Positions 44,305-54,067 of a stretch of DNA of 64,000 nt are shown here, piece after piece. Position numbers and translations under genes: made by a program. The DNA comes from Pseudaquidulcibacter sp041917055 (GTDB lineage: Bacteria; Pseudomonadota; Alphaproteobacteria; Caulobacterales; Aquidulcibacteraceae), in the NCBI GenBank assembly GCA_041917055.1, contig JAYRYJ010000004.1:124001-188000 (forward strand), given 5' to 3'. The notes under the pieces are model-generated. The model did not search any database. It was given only the letters and a program-made list of their open reading frames with translations, and was not told the origin of the DNA. Positions within the stretch are counted from its first letter, which is position 1. Every line of letters begins with the position of its first letter.

Positions 44305-44424
44305 GGCGACATTTTTTTTCATTTAATTCATTGAGTTGTGATGAGAATTAAGTATCATAATCACGAAACTATCTGAGATTCTGAATTGGTATTAGAAGAC
44401 ATCGTAATAAATCCAACTTTAAGC

Positions 44425-44736
44425 ATGTCGCAAGGCAATCCGCCGAATGCGAATACCAAAACCCTGCCCAAAACTTCGGTCAAAAAGCCCAAATTATTTA
44501 AAGTGCTGTTGTTAAACGACGACTATACACCAATGGAATTTGTCGTTTATGTTTTGGAGCAGTATTTTAATAAGACGCTTGAAGATGCGACGCGCATAAT
44601 GTTAAGTGTTCATCAATCGGGCGTCGGAATTTGCGGGATTTTTCCTCACGAAATCGCCGAAACAAAGGTTGCTTTGGTTTTGGATTTAGCAAAACGCAAT
44701 GAACATCCGTTGCAATGCATAATGGAACCGGAATAG
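44425..44736 (+). CDS. clpS: ClpS adaptor
   Basis: 103 residues if translation starts at the ATG at 44425 (MSQGNPPNAN); a TTG at 44386 with a weak GAGA upstream would add 13 residues. The core is ClpS: LLNDDYTPMEFVVYVLEQYF and VHQSGVGICGIFPHEIAETK with the residues that hold N-degron side chains. ClpS delivers N-end-rule substrates to ClpAP. clpA follows after a small lipoprotein gene. Confidence 0.93.
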   Translation: MSQGNPPNANTKTLPKTSVKKPKLFKVLLLNDDYTPMEFVVYVLEQYFNKTLEDATRIMLSVHQSGVGICGIFPHEIAETKVALVLDLAKRNEHPLQCIMEPE

Positions 44737-44740
44737 TTCT

Positions 44741-45139
44741 ATGCGGATTTCCGTAATTCTTTGCGCAATTATTGCACTATCGTCATGCGCCAATGGTGAC
44801 TATGATAAAAAAGCTGCATCAGCACCGCCGCCGCAAGTCGCATCAGCCTCCAAAGTCCCCACGGTCAAACTAACAAAAGGATATGGCGTTCCTATGGGAA
44901 CTTTTGGCTGTGGTATTGGCAATAATAGCACTCTTAACTTCAAAATCTATTCCGTAAATTCCTATTCGGGGAAAAATGGGCAAAGCGGAAATTATACTGT
45001 CCTCAATGATGATTTAATCTATTTCCAATCCGCGAATCTCAAAGGGTATTTTGGCCAGATTCAAAATTCAAAACAAATCAGAATTTTCAAAACTATCGGC
45101 AAGGAACGCAAATCTTACACTTGCGAATTCCTTTATTAA
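44741..45139 (+). CDS. small hypothetical lipoprotein between clpS and clpA
   Basis: 132 residues with a lipobox ALSSCANG, then a Pro/Ala linker and a compact 80-residue beta-like domain containing GTFGCGIGNNSTLNF and a final SYTCEFLY, whose two cysteines could form a disulfide. The family is not recognised. It starts 4 bases after clpS, so it is co-transcribed, though an envelope lipoprotein has no obvious place in Clp function. Confidence 0.65.
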   Translation: MRISVILCAIIALSSCANGDYDKKAASAPPPQVASASKVPTVKLTKGYGVPMGTFGCGIGNNSTLNFKIYSVNSYSGKNGQSGNYTVLNDDLIYFQSANLKGYFGQIQNSKQIRIFKTIGKERKSYTCEFLY

Positions 45140-45253
45140 ATGAACCGACAAGCACAATTGCAGGCAATTGTCATAAATGACTGCTAAATCAAAAGTTTTT
45201 CATTGATTTTTGACCAATTAGCCATACATTCATTAGGTAGTAAAGGAAATGTC

Positions 45254-47599
45254 GTGCCGGTATTTTCACGTAACCTAGAAGCAACTTTGGAACGCGCGGT
45301 CGGTCTTGCCAATGCGCGCAAGCATGAATTTGCAACCCTTGAGCACCTATTACTGTCCATGCTTGATGATGAAGACTCATCGCAAGTTTTGAACGCTTGT
45401 GGCGCAGATTTTGAACGTTTACGCTCAGATTTGGTCTCTTATATTGATTTTCAATTAAAAGATATAATTGTCGAACGAGAGAGCGGTGCGCGCCCTACTG
45501 CGGGTTTTCAGCGCGTGATTCAGCGCGCGGTTTCACATGTCGATAGCGCGGGCCGAAAAAAAGTGACGGCTGCAAATTTATTAGTCGCATTATTCTCCGA
45601 AAGGGAATCAAGCGCAGTATATTTCCTTCAAGAACAGGACATTACGCGCTATGATGTTGTAAATTATATTTCACATGGTATCGCGAAAAAAGCCGGATTT
45701 AATGCGCCAAAGCAAATTCGCGGTAGTGAGGATGAACAAGAAAATGACGTTTTCCGCAATGAAGAAATAAAGCCCGACCGCGGCGCACCGGAATCCCTGA
45801 CCAATTATTGTGTCGATTTAAACGAAAAATCTATGCAGGGTGGGGTTGACCCTCTAATTGGGCGCGAGGCCGAAGTTGAACGCGCAATTCAAATCCTTTG
45901 CCGTCGTCAAAAGAATAATCCTTTATTAGTTGGCGATCCCGGTGTCGGCAAAACCGCCATCGCAGAAGGTCTGGCACGCAAAATAACAGAAGGTGACGTT
46001 CCTGAAATTTTGCTGGATGCAACAATTTATGCGCTTGATATGGGTGCACTATTGGCAGGAACGCGATATCGCGGTGACTTTGAAGAGAGACTAAAGCAAG
46101 TTTTGAAGGATTTGGCGGCGCAACATCATGCCATTCTTTTCATTGATGAAATCCACACAATTATAGGTGCTGGGGCCACTTCGGGCGGCGCGATGGATGC
46201 ATCAAACCTCTTGAAACCCGCACTTCAAAACGGCGGTTTACGCTGTATGGGTTCGACGACTTTCAAAGAATACAAACAACATTTTGAAAAAGACCGTGCC
46301 TTGGTTCGTCGTTTTCAAAAAATTGATGTGAACGAACCAAATATTGATGATGCGATTAAAATTCTAATGGGTTTAAAGCCATCTTACGAAGCGCATCATA
46401 ATGTGAAATTCACCAATGACGCCATCAAAGCAGCGGTTGAATTATCGTCACGTTATATTGGCGACCGCAAATTACCGGATAAAGCAATTGACGTGATTGA
46501 CGAAGCAGGCGCGGCGCAAATGCTTTTGAGTGAATCCAAGCGGAAAAAGATAATTGGTGTCAAAGAGATTGAGAATGTCGTTGCAAAAATTGCGCGCATT
46601 CCTGCGAAAAATGTATCAAAAGACGATTTGGAATCTCTACGCACATTGAACGCCGACCTAAATCGCGCAGTTTTCGGGCAAGAGCCTGCTTTGGATGCTT
46701 TATCTGCTGCAATCAAACTCGCGCGCGCAGGACTAAGAGATTTAAGAAAACCAGTCGGTTCATATTTGTTCGCAGGCCCAACCGGCGTTGGCAAGACCGA
46801 AGCGGCAAAGCAATTAGCGCAAACCTTGGGTGTTGAATTAATTCGATTTGACATGTCAGAATATATGGAACGCCATACGGTATCGCGCCTTATCGGCGCA
46901 CCGCCTGGCTATGTCGGATTTGATCAAGGCGGGCTTTTGACCGACGCAATTGATCAGCATCCACATTGCGTCTTATTGCTCGATGAAATTGAGAAAGCAC
47001 ACCCTGATTTATACAATATTTTGTTGCAAATCATGGATAATGGTCAATTGACCGATTCCAATGGCAAAAAGATTGATTTCTGCAATGTCGTATTAATTAT
47101 GACTACGAATGCAGGCTCGGCAGATGCGGCACGTGAAAATATCGGTTTTGGGCGCGGCAAACGCGAAGGCGAAGAAGAAGACGCTTTGAAACGTATGTTC
47201 AGCCCGGAATTCCGTAATCGTCTTGATGCAATTATTCAATTTGCACCATTATCGGGTGAAACTGTCGGCAATATCGTCGATAAATTCATCGTTCAACTTG
47301 AGGCCCAATTAAGCGAAAGACAGGTCGAAATCGAATTGTCCGACGCCGCGCGCGAATTTTTGGCATCTCGTGGTTATGATAGCGCAATGGGGGCAAGGCC
47401 CTTGGCACGGCTTATTCAAGAGAAAGTCAAAAAGCCATTGTCCGAAGAATTATTGTTTGGCAAATTACGTCACGGTGGCTTGGTGCGCATTGATATCGAC
47501 GATAAAAATCCCGAAACTTTGGCATTCTTTTTCGAACCGCCATTACCAAAACCTATAAGGTCAAAATCAAATAATTCGAAAGCACCGCAGACCGACTAG
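45254..47599 (+). CDS. clpA: ATP-dependent Clp protease ATP-binding subunit ClpA
   Basis: 781 residues from a GTG start (MPVFSRNLEATL); AAGGA lies 6 bases upstream, whereas the longer frame has no such site. ClpA order is complete: N-domain that binds ClpS, D1 AAA+ with GDPGVGKTAIAEGLA, then D2 with GPTGVGKTEAAKQLA and sensor/arginine regions. It unfolds substrates for ClpP. It is convergent with rnhA, overlapping it by 4 bases. Confidence 0.95.
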   Translation: MPVFSRNLEATLERAVGLANARKHEFATLEHLLLSMLDDEDSSQVLNACGADFERLRSDLVSYIDFQLKDIIVERESGARPTAGFQRVIQRAVSHVDSAGRKKVTAANLLVALFSERESSAVYFLQEQDITRYDVVNYISHGIAKKAGFNAPKQIRGSEDEQENDVFRNEEIKPDRGAPESLTNYCVDLNEKSMQGGVDPLIGREAEVERAIQILCRRQKNNPLLVGDPGVGKTAIAEGLARKITEGDVPEILLDATIYALDMGALLAGTRYRGDFEERLKQVLKDLAAQHHAILFIDEIHTIIGAGATSGGAMDASNLLKPALQNGGLRCMGSTTFKEYKQHFEKDRALVRRFQKIDVNEPNIDDAIKILMGLKPSYEAHHNVKFTNDAIKAAVELSSRYIGDRKLPDKAIDVIDEAGAAQMLLSESKRKKIIGVKEIENVVAKIARIPAKNVSKDDLESLRTLNADLNRAVFGQEPALDALSAAIKLARAGLRDLRKPVGSYLFAGPTGVGKTEAAKQLAQTLGVELIRFDMSEYMERHTVSRLIGAPPGYVGFDQGGLLTDAIDQHPHCVLLLDEIEKAHPDLYNILLQIMDNGQLTDSNGKKIDFCNVVLIMTTNAGSADAARENIGFGRGKREGEEEDALKRMFSPEFRNRLDAIIQFAPLSGETVGNIVDKFIVQLEAQLSERQVEIELSDAAREFLASRGYDSAMGARPLARLIQEKVKKPLSEELLFGKLRHGGLVRIDIDDKNPETLAFFFEPPLPKPIRSKSNNSKAPQTD

Positions 47600-48045
47600 G
47601 ATTTATTCGCCAAACGGTATTCTTTAATAGCAAGGCGAGCGAGCGCGTCGCACCTTTCATTTTCTAAATGACCTGCGTGGCCCTTTACCCAATGCCAAGT
47701 TACTTTGTGTTTTTGCACTAATTCGTCGAGTTGTTTCCATAAATCGTCATTCAAAACCGGCTTATTGTCAGCTTTGCGCCAGTTTTTCTTTTTCCAAGTG
47801 TGAATCCAAGAGGTAATGCCGTTTTTCACATATTGCGAATCTGTGGTCAGTTCGACAAGGCATTCTTCTTTCAATGCCGCCAAGGCCGCAATTGCGCCCA
47901 TTAATTCCATACGATTATTGGTCGTTGGATTTTCAAAACCCGATAATTCTTTTTCATGACCATTAAAGCGCAAAATTGCACCCCAACCACCAATTCCAGG
48001 ATTTCCGGAACACGCGCCATCAGTAAAAATCTCGATTCTCTTCAT
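47596..48045 (-). CDS. rnhA: ribonuclease HI
   Basis: 149 residues from the ATG at 48045. All catalytic residues are present: Asp in FTDGACSGNPG, Glu in NRMELMGAI, Asp in TTDSQYV, His in GHAGH and Asp in ERCDALA. It cuts RNA in RNA-DNA hybrids such as Okazaki primers and R-loops. No ribosome-binding site is visible. It is divergent from the methionine-cycle operon. Confidence 0.95.
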   Translation of the reverse strand: MKRIEIFTDGACSGNPGIGGWGAILRFNGHEKELSGFENPTTNNRMELMGAIAALAALKEECLVELTTDSQYVKNGITSWIHTWKKKNWRKADNKPVLNDDLWKQLDELVQKHKVTWHWVKGHAGHLENERCDALARLAIKEYRLANKS

Positions 48046-48114
48046 CAAAATTGAACATACAGGGAATTATTTTTGATTCTAGCGGTCATTTTCACAATTT
48101 GCCTCTTGTCAAAA

Positions 48115-48136
48115 CATATAAAGATATGTTTATATG
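48115..48136 (+). promoter_or_regulatory. perfect palindromic operator overlapping the promoter of the ArsR-methyltransferase/met operon
   Basis: CATATAAA-GATATG-TTTATATG is a perfect 8-bp inverted repeat with a 6-base spacer, ending 5 bases before the start codon. A TTGTCA at 48106-48111 with TTTATA 17 bases later would put the promoter -10 inside the palindrome. ArsR-family dimers bind ATA-rich dyads of this kind, so autorepression is likely. Confidence 0.6.
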
Positions 48137-48141
48137 TTGAT

Positions 48142-49146
48142 ATGTCCATTGAATTTGACTCGTTAATCAATCTTTTGCGCGCTGCGGGTGAACCTACGCG
48201 CCTTAGAATTATCGCGCTCTTAGCAAATGGCGAGATGGTCGCACAAGAAATCACCAATATTTTGGGGCAATCACAACCGCGTGTTTCCAATCATTTAAAA
48301 TTATTGCACGAGGCAGGATTAATAGAAAAGCGTGCAGAAGGTTCGTGGGTTTTCCATAAATTGACGGAAAACCCTCAAGCGCGAATTTTAATAAACACAA
48401 TTATGGAATTGATGGATTCTAACAATATTCAAATCATGAAGGATATTGAAAAGTTCCTAGACATACGGATAAAACGCGAAGAACAAGCAAAATCATATTT
48501 CGAAAAAGTGGCACCCGAATGGGAGACTTTGCGCGCGTTACATCAACCCGAAGAGGGCGTTTCTAAGGCAATGCTTGAATTAATAGGTGGAAGAAAGTTT
48601 AAGTTTCACCTTGATCTCGGTGCAGGTTTGGGTTCTGTACTTGAAGGATTAAGTGACATTTCTGAGGCCTCTGAAGGAATTGATCGATCCCACAAAATGT
48701 TGGCAATGGCGCGTGTCAGATTGGAAAAATTCGGCGGCAAAATCCGGGTTAGGCACGGCGATATTTTTAGCCTTCCACACGATTCCGAAATCGCGGATTT
48801 AGTTAGTATTCATCAAGTCCTACATTATCTCGAGGACCCAAAAGCTGCTTTGAAAGAAGCAATAAGGGTTTTGAGCCCAAATGGAGTTCTATTAATTGCG
48901 GAATTTGCACCACATAATAATGAAGAATTGCGCACCGAATTTGGACACAAACGCTTAGGATTAAGCACTAAGGACATTAATGCTTGGTGTATAGATTTTG
49001 GTCTTGTCCCTGATGGTGAGATCTTGGTCGCAAGCGATAAATCAAAAAACTCTAAAAACGCGCTTCAAGTGAATGTCTTATCATTCACAAAGCCTGCCAA
49101 AGCCATGAAAATGGATAATGTAATCAACCCACGGGAATATGCATAA
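48142..49146 (+). CDS. ArsR-family regulator fused to a SAM-dependent methyltransferase domain
   Basis: 334 residues from MSIEFDSLIN. An N-terminal ArsR winged helix (GEPTRLRIIALLANGEMVAQE and QPRVSNHLKLLHEAGLIEKR) is joined to a class I methyltransferase with motif I LDLGAGLGSVLEG at about 182-194 and HQVLHYLEDP. Such fusions sit beside met genes in many alphaproteobacteria and, like SahR regulators, are thought to sense SAM-cycle metabolites; that effector role is inferred here. No Shine-Dalgarno sequence precedes the ATG and the promoter lies so close that the message may be leaderless. metF starts directly after its stop. Confidence 0.88.
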   Translation: MSIEFDSLINLLRAAGEPTRLRIIALLANGEMVAQEITNILGQSQPRVSNHLKLLHEAGLIEKRAEGSWVFHKLTENPQARILINTIMELMDSNNIQIMKDIEKFLDIRIKREEQAKSYFEKVAPEWETLRALHQPEEGVSKAMLELIGGRKFKFHLDLGAGLGSVLEGLSDISEASEGIDRSHKMLAMARVRLEKFGGKIRVRHGDIFSLPHDSEIADLVSIHQVLHYLEDPKAALKEAIRVLSPNGVLLIAEFAPHNNEELRTEFGHKRLGLSTKDINAWCIDFGLVPDGEILVASDKSKNSKNALQVNVLSFTKPAKAMKMDNVINPREYA

Positions 49147-49998
49147 ATGACTATTGTTTCGTTTGAATTCTTTCCACCCAAAACCGAGGCAATGGAAGAA
49201 AAACTCTGGCATGCGATTGGTGATTTGGCGCCTTTGGGGCCGAAGTTTGTTTCAGTGACTTATGGTGCGGGCGGTTCGACACGCGAAAGGACACATAGGA
49301 CAGTCGCGCGAATCTTAACGGAAACTGATTTAAGACCTGCAGCACACATAACTTGCGTGGAGGCAACGAAAGCCGATGTCAATCAAGTTCTGCAAACCTA
49401 TTGGGACGAAGGTGTTCGTCATATCGTAGCCTTGCGCGGTGACCCGACAACCGGTGTCGGCACAAAATTTGTGGCGCATGAGGACGGTTATCAAAACGCT
49501 ACCGAAGTTGCAGCTGCCGCTAAAAGAATTGGCGATTTCCAGATTTCCGTGAGTTTCTATCCCGAAAAACACCCGGAATCACCTAGTCTTGAACACGATA
49601 TTGATGTTCTGAAACAAAAAATTGATGAAGGCGCGACAAGTGCGATTTCTCAATTCTTTTGTGAAGCCGATGCCTATTTGCGCTTTCGTGACAAGGCACA
49701 AAAGGCGGGAATTAATATACCTCTTATACCGGGTATTATGCCGGTTGGATCGGTCGCGGGATTTTTGCGCATGGCGAAAGCCTGCAATACTGACGTTCCG
49801 CAGTGGTTTTTGGAGGCCTTTAATGGCCTTGACGATAAACCTGAAGTTCGCGATTTGGTCGCGGCCTCTATTGCGTCTGACCTCTGCAAATCGCTTCAAT
49901 CCGAGGGGGTCGAGCATTTCCATTTTTATACATTGAACAAATCCGCACTAAGCCTTGCCACATGTAGGCGATTAGGCATTGGGGCAGGGGGCAAATAA
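49147..49998 (+). CDS. metF: 5,10-methylenetetrahydrofolate reductase (MetF)
   Basis: 283 residues with the MetF start SFEFFPPKTEAMEEKLW, the catalytic-region VSVTYGAGGS and IVALRGDP, and the flavin/folate-binding tail HFYTLNKSALSLATCRRLG. It makes 5-methyl-THF, the methyl donor for MetH, whose two halves follow. The stop overlaps the start of the next gene by one base. Confidence 0.95.
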   Translation: MTIVSFEFFPPKTEAMEEKLWHAIGDLAPLGPKFVSVTYGAGGSTRERTHRTVARILTETDLRPAAHITCVEATKADVNQVLQTYWDEGVRHIVALRGDPTTGVGTKFVAHEDGYQNATEVAAAAKRIGDFQISVSFYPEKHPESPSLEHDIDVLKQKIDEGATSAISQFFCEADAYLRFRDKAQKAGINIPLIPGIMPVGSVAGFLRMAKACNTDVPQWFLEAFNGLDDKPEVRDLVAASIASDLCKSLQSEGVEHFHFYTLNKSALSLATCRRLGIGAGGK

Positions 49999-51065
49999 TG
50001 AGCGTTTTTCAAAACACTGCCGCGCGACTTGCGCGTATCGAAGAAGTCGCAAAAGAAAGAATCCTAATTCTTGATGGCGCCATGGGTTCCTTGATTCAAA
50101 ATTACGGTTTTGATGAGGCCGATTATCGCGGCGCGCAATTTGCAGACGTCAAAGAACCGCAAAAAGGCAATAATGATTTATTGTGCTTTTCCCAGCCGCA
50201 ATCAATTCAAGAAATTCATGAAAAATATCTTGAAGCAGGCGCCGATATTATTGAAACCAATACATTTGGCGCGCAAAAAGTTTCACAAGCCGATTATGGT
50301 CGTGAAGATGTCTGTTACGAAATGAACAAGAGAGCGGCGGAAATTGCGCGCGCCGCTTGTGACAAGTTCGAAACCGCAGAAAATCCGAAATTGGTTGCAG
50401 GCTCAATCGGGCCGACAACCAAATTATTATCTATGTCGCCAAAGGTTGAAGACCCGGCTTATCGCGACATTGATTTTGACACTATGAAGGCCGCATTTCG
50501 CGAACAGATTGAAGGCTTGATAGATGGCGGTAGTGACGTTCTCTTAATTGAAACAATTACCGACACATTGAATGCCAAAGCCGCGATTTTTGCAGCACTT
50601 GAGGTTTTTGAGGCCAAGAACATTCATTTGCCGATTATGATTTCTGGAACAATAACCGATATGTCGGGCCGAACCTTATCTGGTCAGACAATTGAGGCGT
50701 TTTATAATAGTGTGCGCCATGCCAAACCATGGTCAATTGGCCTTAATTGCGCATTGGGGCCAAAACAAATGAAGGATTTCCTTTCGGCAATGACACGCAT
50801 TGCTGAAACAAAGGTTTCATGTCACCCAAATGCGGGCCTACCAAATGCCTTTGGCGGTTATGATGAAACACCGCATGATATGTGCAATGTCATTTCCCAT
50901 TGGGCAGCAGATGGAATGGTCAATATCGTCGGTGGCTGTTGTGGCACAACGCCTGAACACATTCGTCATATCGCTCAATGTGTGAAAGGCAAAAAACCAC
51001 GCTCAATCCCGCATTTTGATACCGCACTTCGTCTTAGCGGTCTTGAACCTTTCGTCCATATTTGA
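49998..51065 (+). CDS. methionine synthase, homocysteine-binding half (split MetH)
   Basis: 355 residues forming only the N-terminal homocysteine methyltransferase domain of cobalamin-dependent MetH: ILDGAMGSLIQNYGF, IETNTFGA, and the zinc cysteines in GLNCALGP and the final VGGCCGTTPEH. The stop lies before any folate domain. A second gene encodes the rest. The same split is common in alphaproteobacteria, and both reading frames are clean, so this is a two-subunit enzyme and not a frameshift. Confidence 0.93.
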   Translation: MSVFQNTAARLARIEEVAKERILILDGAMGSLIQNYGFDEADYRGAQFADVKEPQKGNNDLLCFSQPQSIQEIHEKYLEAGADIIETNTFGAQKVSQADYGREDVCYEMNKRAAEIARAACDKFETAENPKLVAGSIGPTTKLLSMSPKVEDPAYRDIDFDTMKAAFREQIEGLIDGGSDVLLIETITDTLNAKAAIFAALEVFEAKNIHLPIMISGTITDMSGRTLSGQTIEAFYNSVRHAKPWSIGLNCALGPKQMKDFLSAMTRIAETKVSCHPNAGLPNAFGGYDETPHDMCNVISHWAADGMVNIVGGCCGTTPEHIRHIAQCVKGKKPRSIPHFDTALRLSGLEPFVHI

Positions 51066-51076
51066 AACATAGAAAA

Positions 51077-53704
51077 ATGACCAAACAAAGCAATTTCGTA
51101 ATTATTGGTGAAAGAACCAATGTCACCGGTTCGGCAAAATTCCGCAAATTAATCGAAAACGATGATTATTCCGGTGCATTAAGTGTCGCGCGCCAACAGG
51201 TTGAAGGTGGCGCCAATGTTTTAGACGTCAATATGGATGCCGCAATGATTGACGGCGTTCATGCAATGTCTAAATTCATAAATCTCATTGCCTCAGAACC
51301 TGAAATTGCTCGCATTCCTTTAATGATTGATTCCTCAAAATGGGAAATTATTGAGGCCGGTCTGAAATGCAGCCAGGGTAAGGCCATCGTAAATTCAATA
51401 TCCCTCAAGGAAGGGGAAGAGAATTTCAAACAACAAGCGGATTTAATTCTCAAATACGGCGCTGCTGCGGTAATTATGGCGTTTGACGAACACGGGCAGG
51501 CGGAGACTTATGAAAGAAAAGTCGAAATCTGCACCCGTGCTTATAATATTCTGACCAAAGAAATAGGCTTTGCACCAGAGGACATAATTTTCGACCCAAA
51601 TATTTTCGCGGTCGCGACGGGTATTGAGGAACATAATAATTACGCACTCGATTTCATAAATGCGACTAAGACTATTCGTGAAACGCTTCCGCATTGTCAT
51701 GTTTCCGGCGGCGTCTCAAATGTTTCATTCTCATTTCGCGGCAATGATATTGTGCGCGAGGCTATGCATACTGTTTTCCTTTATCACGCCATACAAAACG
51801 GCATGGATATGGGCATTGTTAATGCCGGGCAATTAGGGATTTATGACGAAATCGACCCGGAATTACGCGATGCCGTTGAAGACGTGATTTTAAATCGTCG
51901 CCCGGATGCTACCGAAAAACTATTGGATATTGCGCAAAATTATCTGGGTTCGGCAAAGAAAACAGAATCCAAAACCGATTTATCATGGCGAAATTCAAGT
52001 GTCGGCGAGCGTTTAACTTATGCCATGGTCAAAGGCATAAATGAATTCATAATCGCCGATACTGAAGAAGCCAGACAAGGTTATGAAAAAACTTTGGAAA
52101 TCATAGAAGGCCCATTAATGGCGGGCATGAACCAAGTGGGCGATTTATTCGGTGCTGGGAAAATGTTCCTTCCTCAGGTGGTTAAATCGGCACGCGTTAT
52201 GAAAGAGGCCGTTGCCTATCTCGTGCCTTTCCTCGAAGCTGAAAAGAAAGCTGCAGGATTGGCCGATGTTTCAAACGGTCGTGTTTTAATGGCGACGGTT
52301 AAAGGCGATGTCCATGATATTGGAAAAAATATCGTCGGCGTGGTTTTGCAATGTAATGGTTATGAGATTATCGATTTGGGCGTAATGGTTCCTACTGAAA
52401 CCATTATTAACAAAGCGATTGAACATAAAGTAGATATTATTGGCCTGTCCGGCCTAATAACACCTTCACTTGATGAAATGTGCCAGGTGGCGGCGTCGAT
52501 GGAGAAGGCGGGTTTGCAAAACATTCCGCTATTGATTGGTGGTGCAACGACTTCAAAAACCCATACTGCTGTTAAAATTGTTCCGAATTTTAGTGGCGCA
52601 ACTATTTATGTTGCCGATGCCTCGCGTGCGGTTCCAGTTGTGCAGAAATTATTATCGAGTGATAAGGCCGAATACATTGAGTCAATTCGCGAAGATTACA
52701 GTAAAACTCGTGATAATTTCCTCAAATCCAACCAAAAGCGCGATCGCGTAAGCCTGACAGAAGCACGAGAAAGCGCTTCGAAAATCGACGCAGTACCAAG
52801 CAGACCCAATTTCATTGGTATCAAACACTTCGAGAATGTCCCTCTTTCGGAAATTGCCAAATATATTGATTGGACGCCTTTCTTTGCTGCTTGGCAATTG
52901 GCGGGGCATTATCCCGCGATTTTGGATGATAATTTGATTGGTGAAGCAGCGCGAAATCTTTTTAATGATGCGCAGAAAATGCTTGGCCAAATTATTGAAA
53001 ATAAATGGGTCAAAGCCAAGGGTGTAATTGGCATTTGGCCTGCCAATAATGACGGTGATGACATTAATATTTATGATTCCGAGCGTCAGGGTATAATAGG
53101 AAAATTCCATACTTTGCGTCAACAAATGGTCAAAACCTCCGAAACGCCAAATTTTGCCCTTTCTGATTTTATTGCCCCAATTGGACAAGAGGATTTTATT
53201 GGTGGCTTTGCGGTAACCGCAGGTATTGGCGAACAGGCCAAGGCCCAAGAATTCAAGGACGCGCACGACGATTATTCGGCAATCCTATTCCAATCATTGT
53301 GTGACAGATTAGCGGAAGGTTTAGCGGAATATTTCCACGAAACCCTGCGCAAAGAAGTTTGGGGCTATGCCAAAGATGAGGACCTAAGCGTCGAAGATTT
53401 AATAAAAGAACGCTATCAAGGCATTCGTCCCGCGCCCGGTTATCCTGCGCAGCCTGACCACACTGAAAAAGCCACTTTGTTTAAATTATTGGGCATTGAT
53501 AAGGATTACGATATCGAATTAACGTCAAGTTTCGCAATGAATCCGCCTTCTTCGGTTTGCGGAATGTATTTTGCTAATCCTGCTGCGCAATATTTCGGTG
53601 TTGGCAAAATCGCCGAAGATCAAGTAGCCGATTATGCGAAACGTAAAGCTTGGACTATTGAAGAGGCCGAAAAATGGTTAGCGCCTATTTTGGCCTATAA
53701 ATAG
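51077..53704 (+). CDS. metH: methionine synthase, folate-, cobalamin- and activation-domain half (split MetH)
   Basis: About 875 residues from MTKQSNFVII, 11 bases after the previous stop. Order: pterin-binding domain (GERTNVTGSAKFRKLI; VDVNMDAAMIDG), cap, cobalamin domain with the cobalt-ligand motif VHDIGKNIVG, then the SAM-dependent activation domain ending near RPAPGYPAQPDH and FAMNPPSSVCGMYF. It takes the methyl group from 5-methyl-THF via methylcobalamin to homocysteine held by the upstream subunit. Its last base is 2 bases from a convergent gene. Confidence 0.95.
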   Translation: MTKQSNFVIIGERTNVTGSAKFRKLIENDDYSGALSVARQQVEGGANVLDVNMDAAMIDGVHAMSKFINLIASEPEIARIPLMIDSSKWEIIEAGLKCSQGKAIVNSISLKEGEENFKQQADLILKYGAAAVIMAFDEHGQAETYERKVEICTRAYNILTKEIGFAPEDIIFDPNIFAVATGIEEHNNYALDFINATKTIRETLPHCHVSGGVSNVSFSFRGNDIVREAMHTVFLYHAIQNGMDMGIVNAGQLGIYDEIDPELRDAVEDVILNRRPDATEKLLDIAQNYLGSAKKTESKTDLSWRNSSVGERLTYAMVKGINEFIIADTEEARQGYEKTLEIIEGPLMAGMNQVGDLFGAGKMFLPQVVKSARVMKEAVAYLVPFLEAEKKAAGLADVSNGRVLMATVKGDVHDIGKNIVGVVLQCNGYEIIDLGVMVPTETIINKAIEHKVDIIGLSGLITPSLDEMCQVAASMEKAGLQNIPLLIGGATTSKTHTAVKIVPNFSGATIYVADASRAVPVVQKLLSSDKAEYIESIREDYSKTRDNFLKSNQKRDRVSLTEARESASKIDAVPSRPNFIGIKHFENVPLSEIAKYIDWTPFFAAWQLAGHYPAILDDNLIGEAARNLFNDAQKMLGQIIENKWVKAKGVIGIWPANNDGDDINIYDSERQGIIGKFHTLRQQMVKTSETPNFALSDFIAPIGQEDFIGGFAVTAGIGEQAKAQEFKDAHDDYSAILFQSLCDRLAEGLAEYFHETLRKEVWGYAKDEDLSVEDLIKERYQGIRPAPGYPAQPDHTEKATLFKLLGIDKDYDIELTSSFAMNPPSSVCGMYFANPAAQYFGVGKIAEDQVADYAKRKAWTIEEAEKWLAPILAYK

Positions 53705-53705
53705 G

Positions 53706-54005
53706 CTATCGCGCAAGGTTATGTATATTTACTGATCTCAAAGAATGAATGTTACCAGTGAAAACTTGAAACGAAAATAGACCAGCAAATACAAGGAATA
53801 AAAGCGAAACCAATGCTGCAATACGATTGCCGCGTTTAAAATAATCCGATTTTTGATCCCATGATGGATCATTTGGATCAGGCTTTTTTTCTAAAGATTT
53901 CGCAATTTGAAACACGATAGCCAAAGCAAATGGAACAGCAAACAAAATATAAATTGGTAAACCAATTGAATTTGAGGCATGGCCTAATTGTTGTTCTAAA
54001 CCCAT
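53706..54005 (-). CDS. hypothetical small membrane protein
   Basis: 99 residues of unknown family with two hydrophobic helices (PIYILFAVPFALAIVFQI and IAALVSLLFLVFAGLFSF) separated by an acidic-basic loop (EKKPDPNDPSWDQKSDYFKRG). A strong GGGGGA lies 4 bases before the ATG. A second small membrane-protein gene lies upstream on the same strand, about 60 bases away. Confidence 0.55.
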   Translation of the reverse strand: MGLEQQLGHASNSIGLPIYILFAVPFALAIVFQIAKSLEKKPDPNDPSWDQKSDYFKRGNRIAALVSLLFLVFAGLFSFQVFTGNIHSLRSVNIHNLAR

Positions 54006-54067
54006 TATTTCCCCCTTTTATTTGGGAAGAATATCATGGATTTCTAAATAAAGGGTTTAGCGTGCTG

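Noticed and set aside
49998..53704. Frameshifted metH pseudogene
   Set aside because: Both parts are long and clean, the break falls exactly between domains, and the same split is common in alphaproteobacteria.
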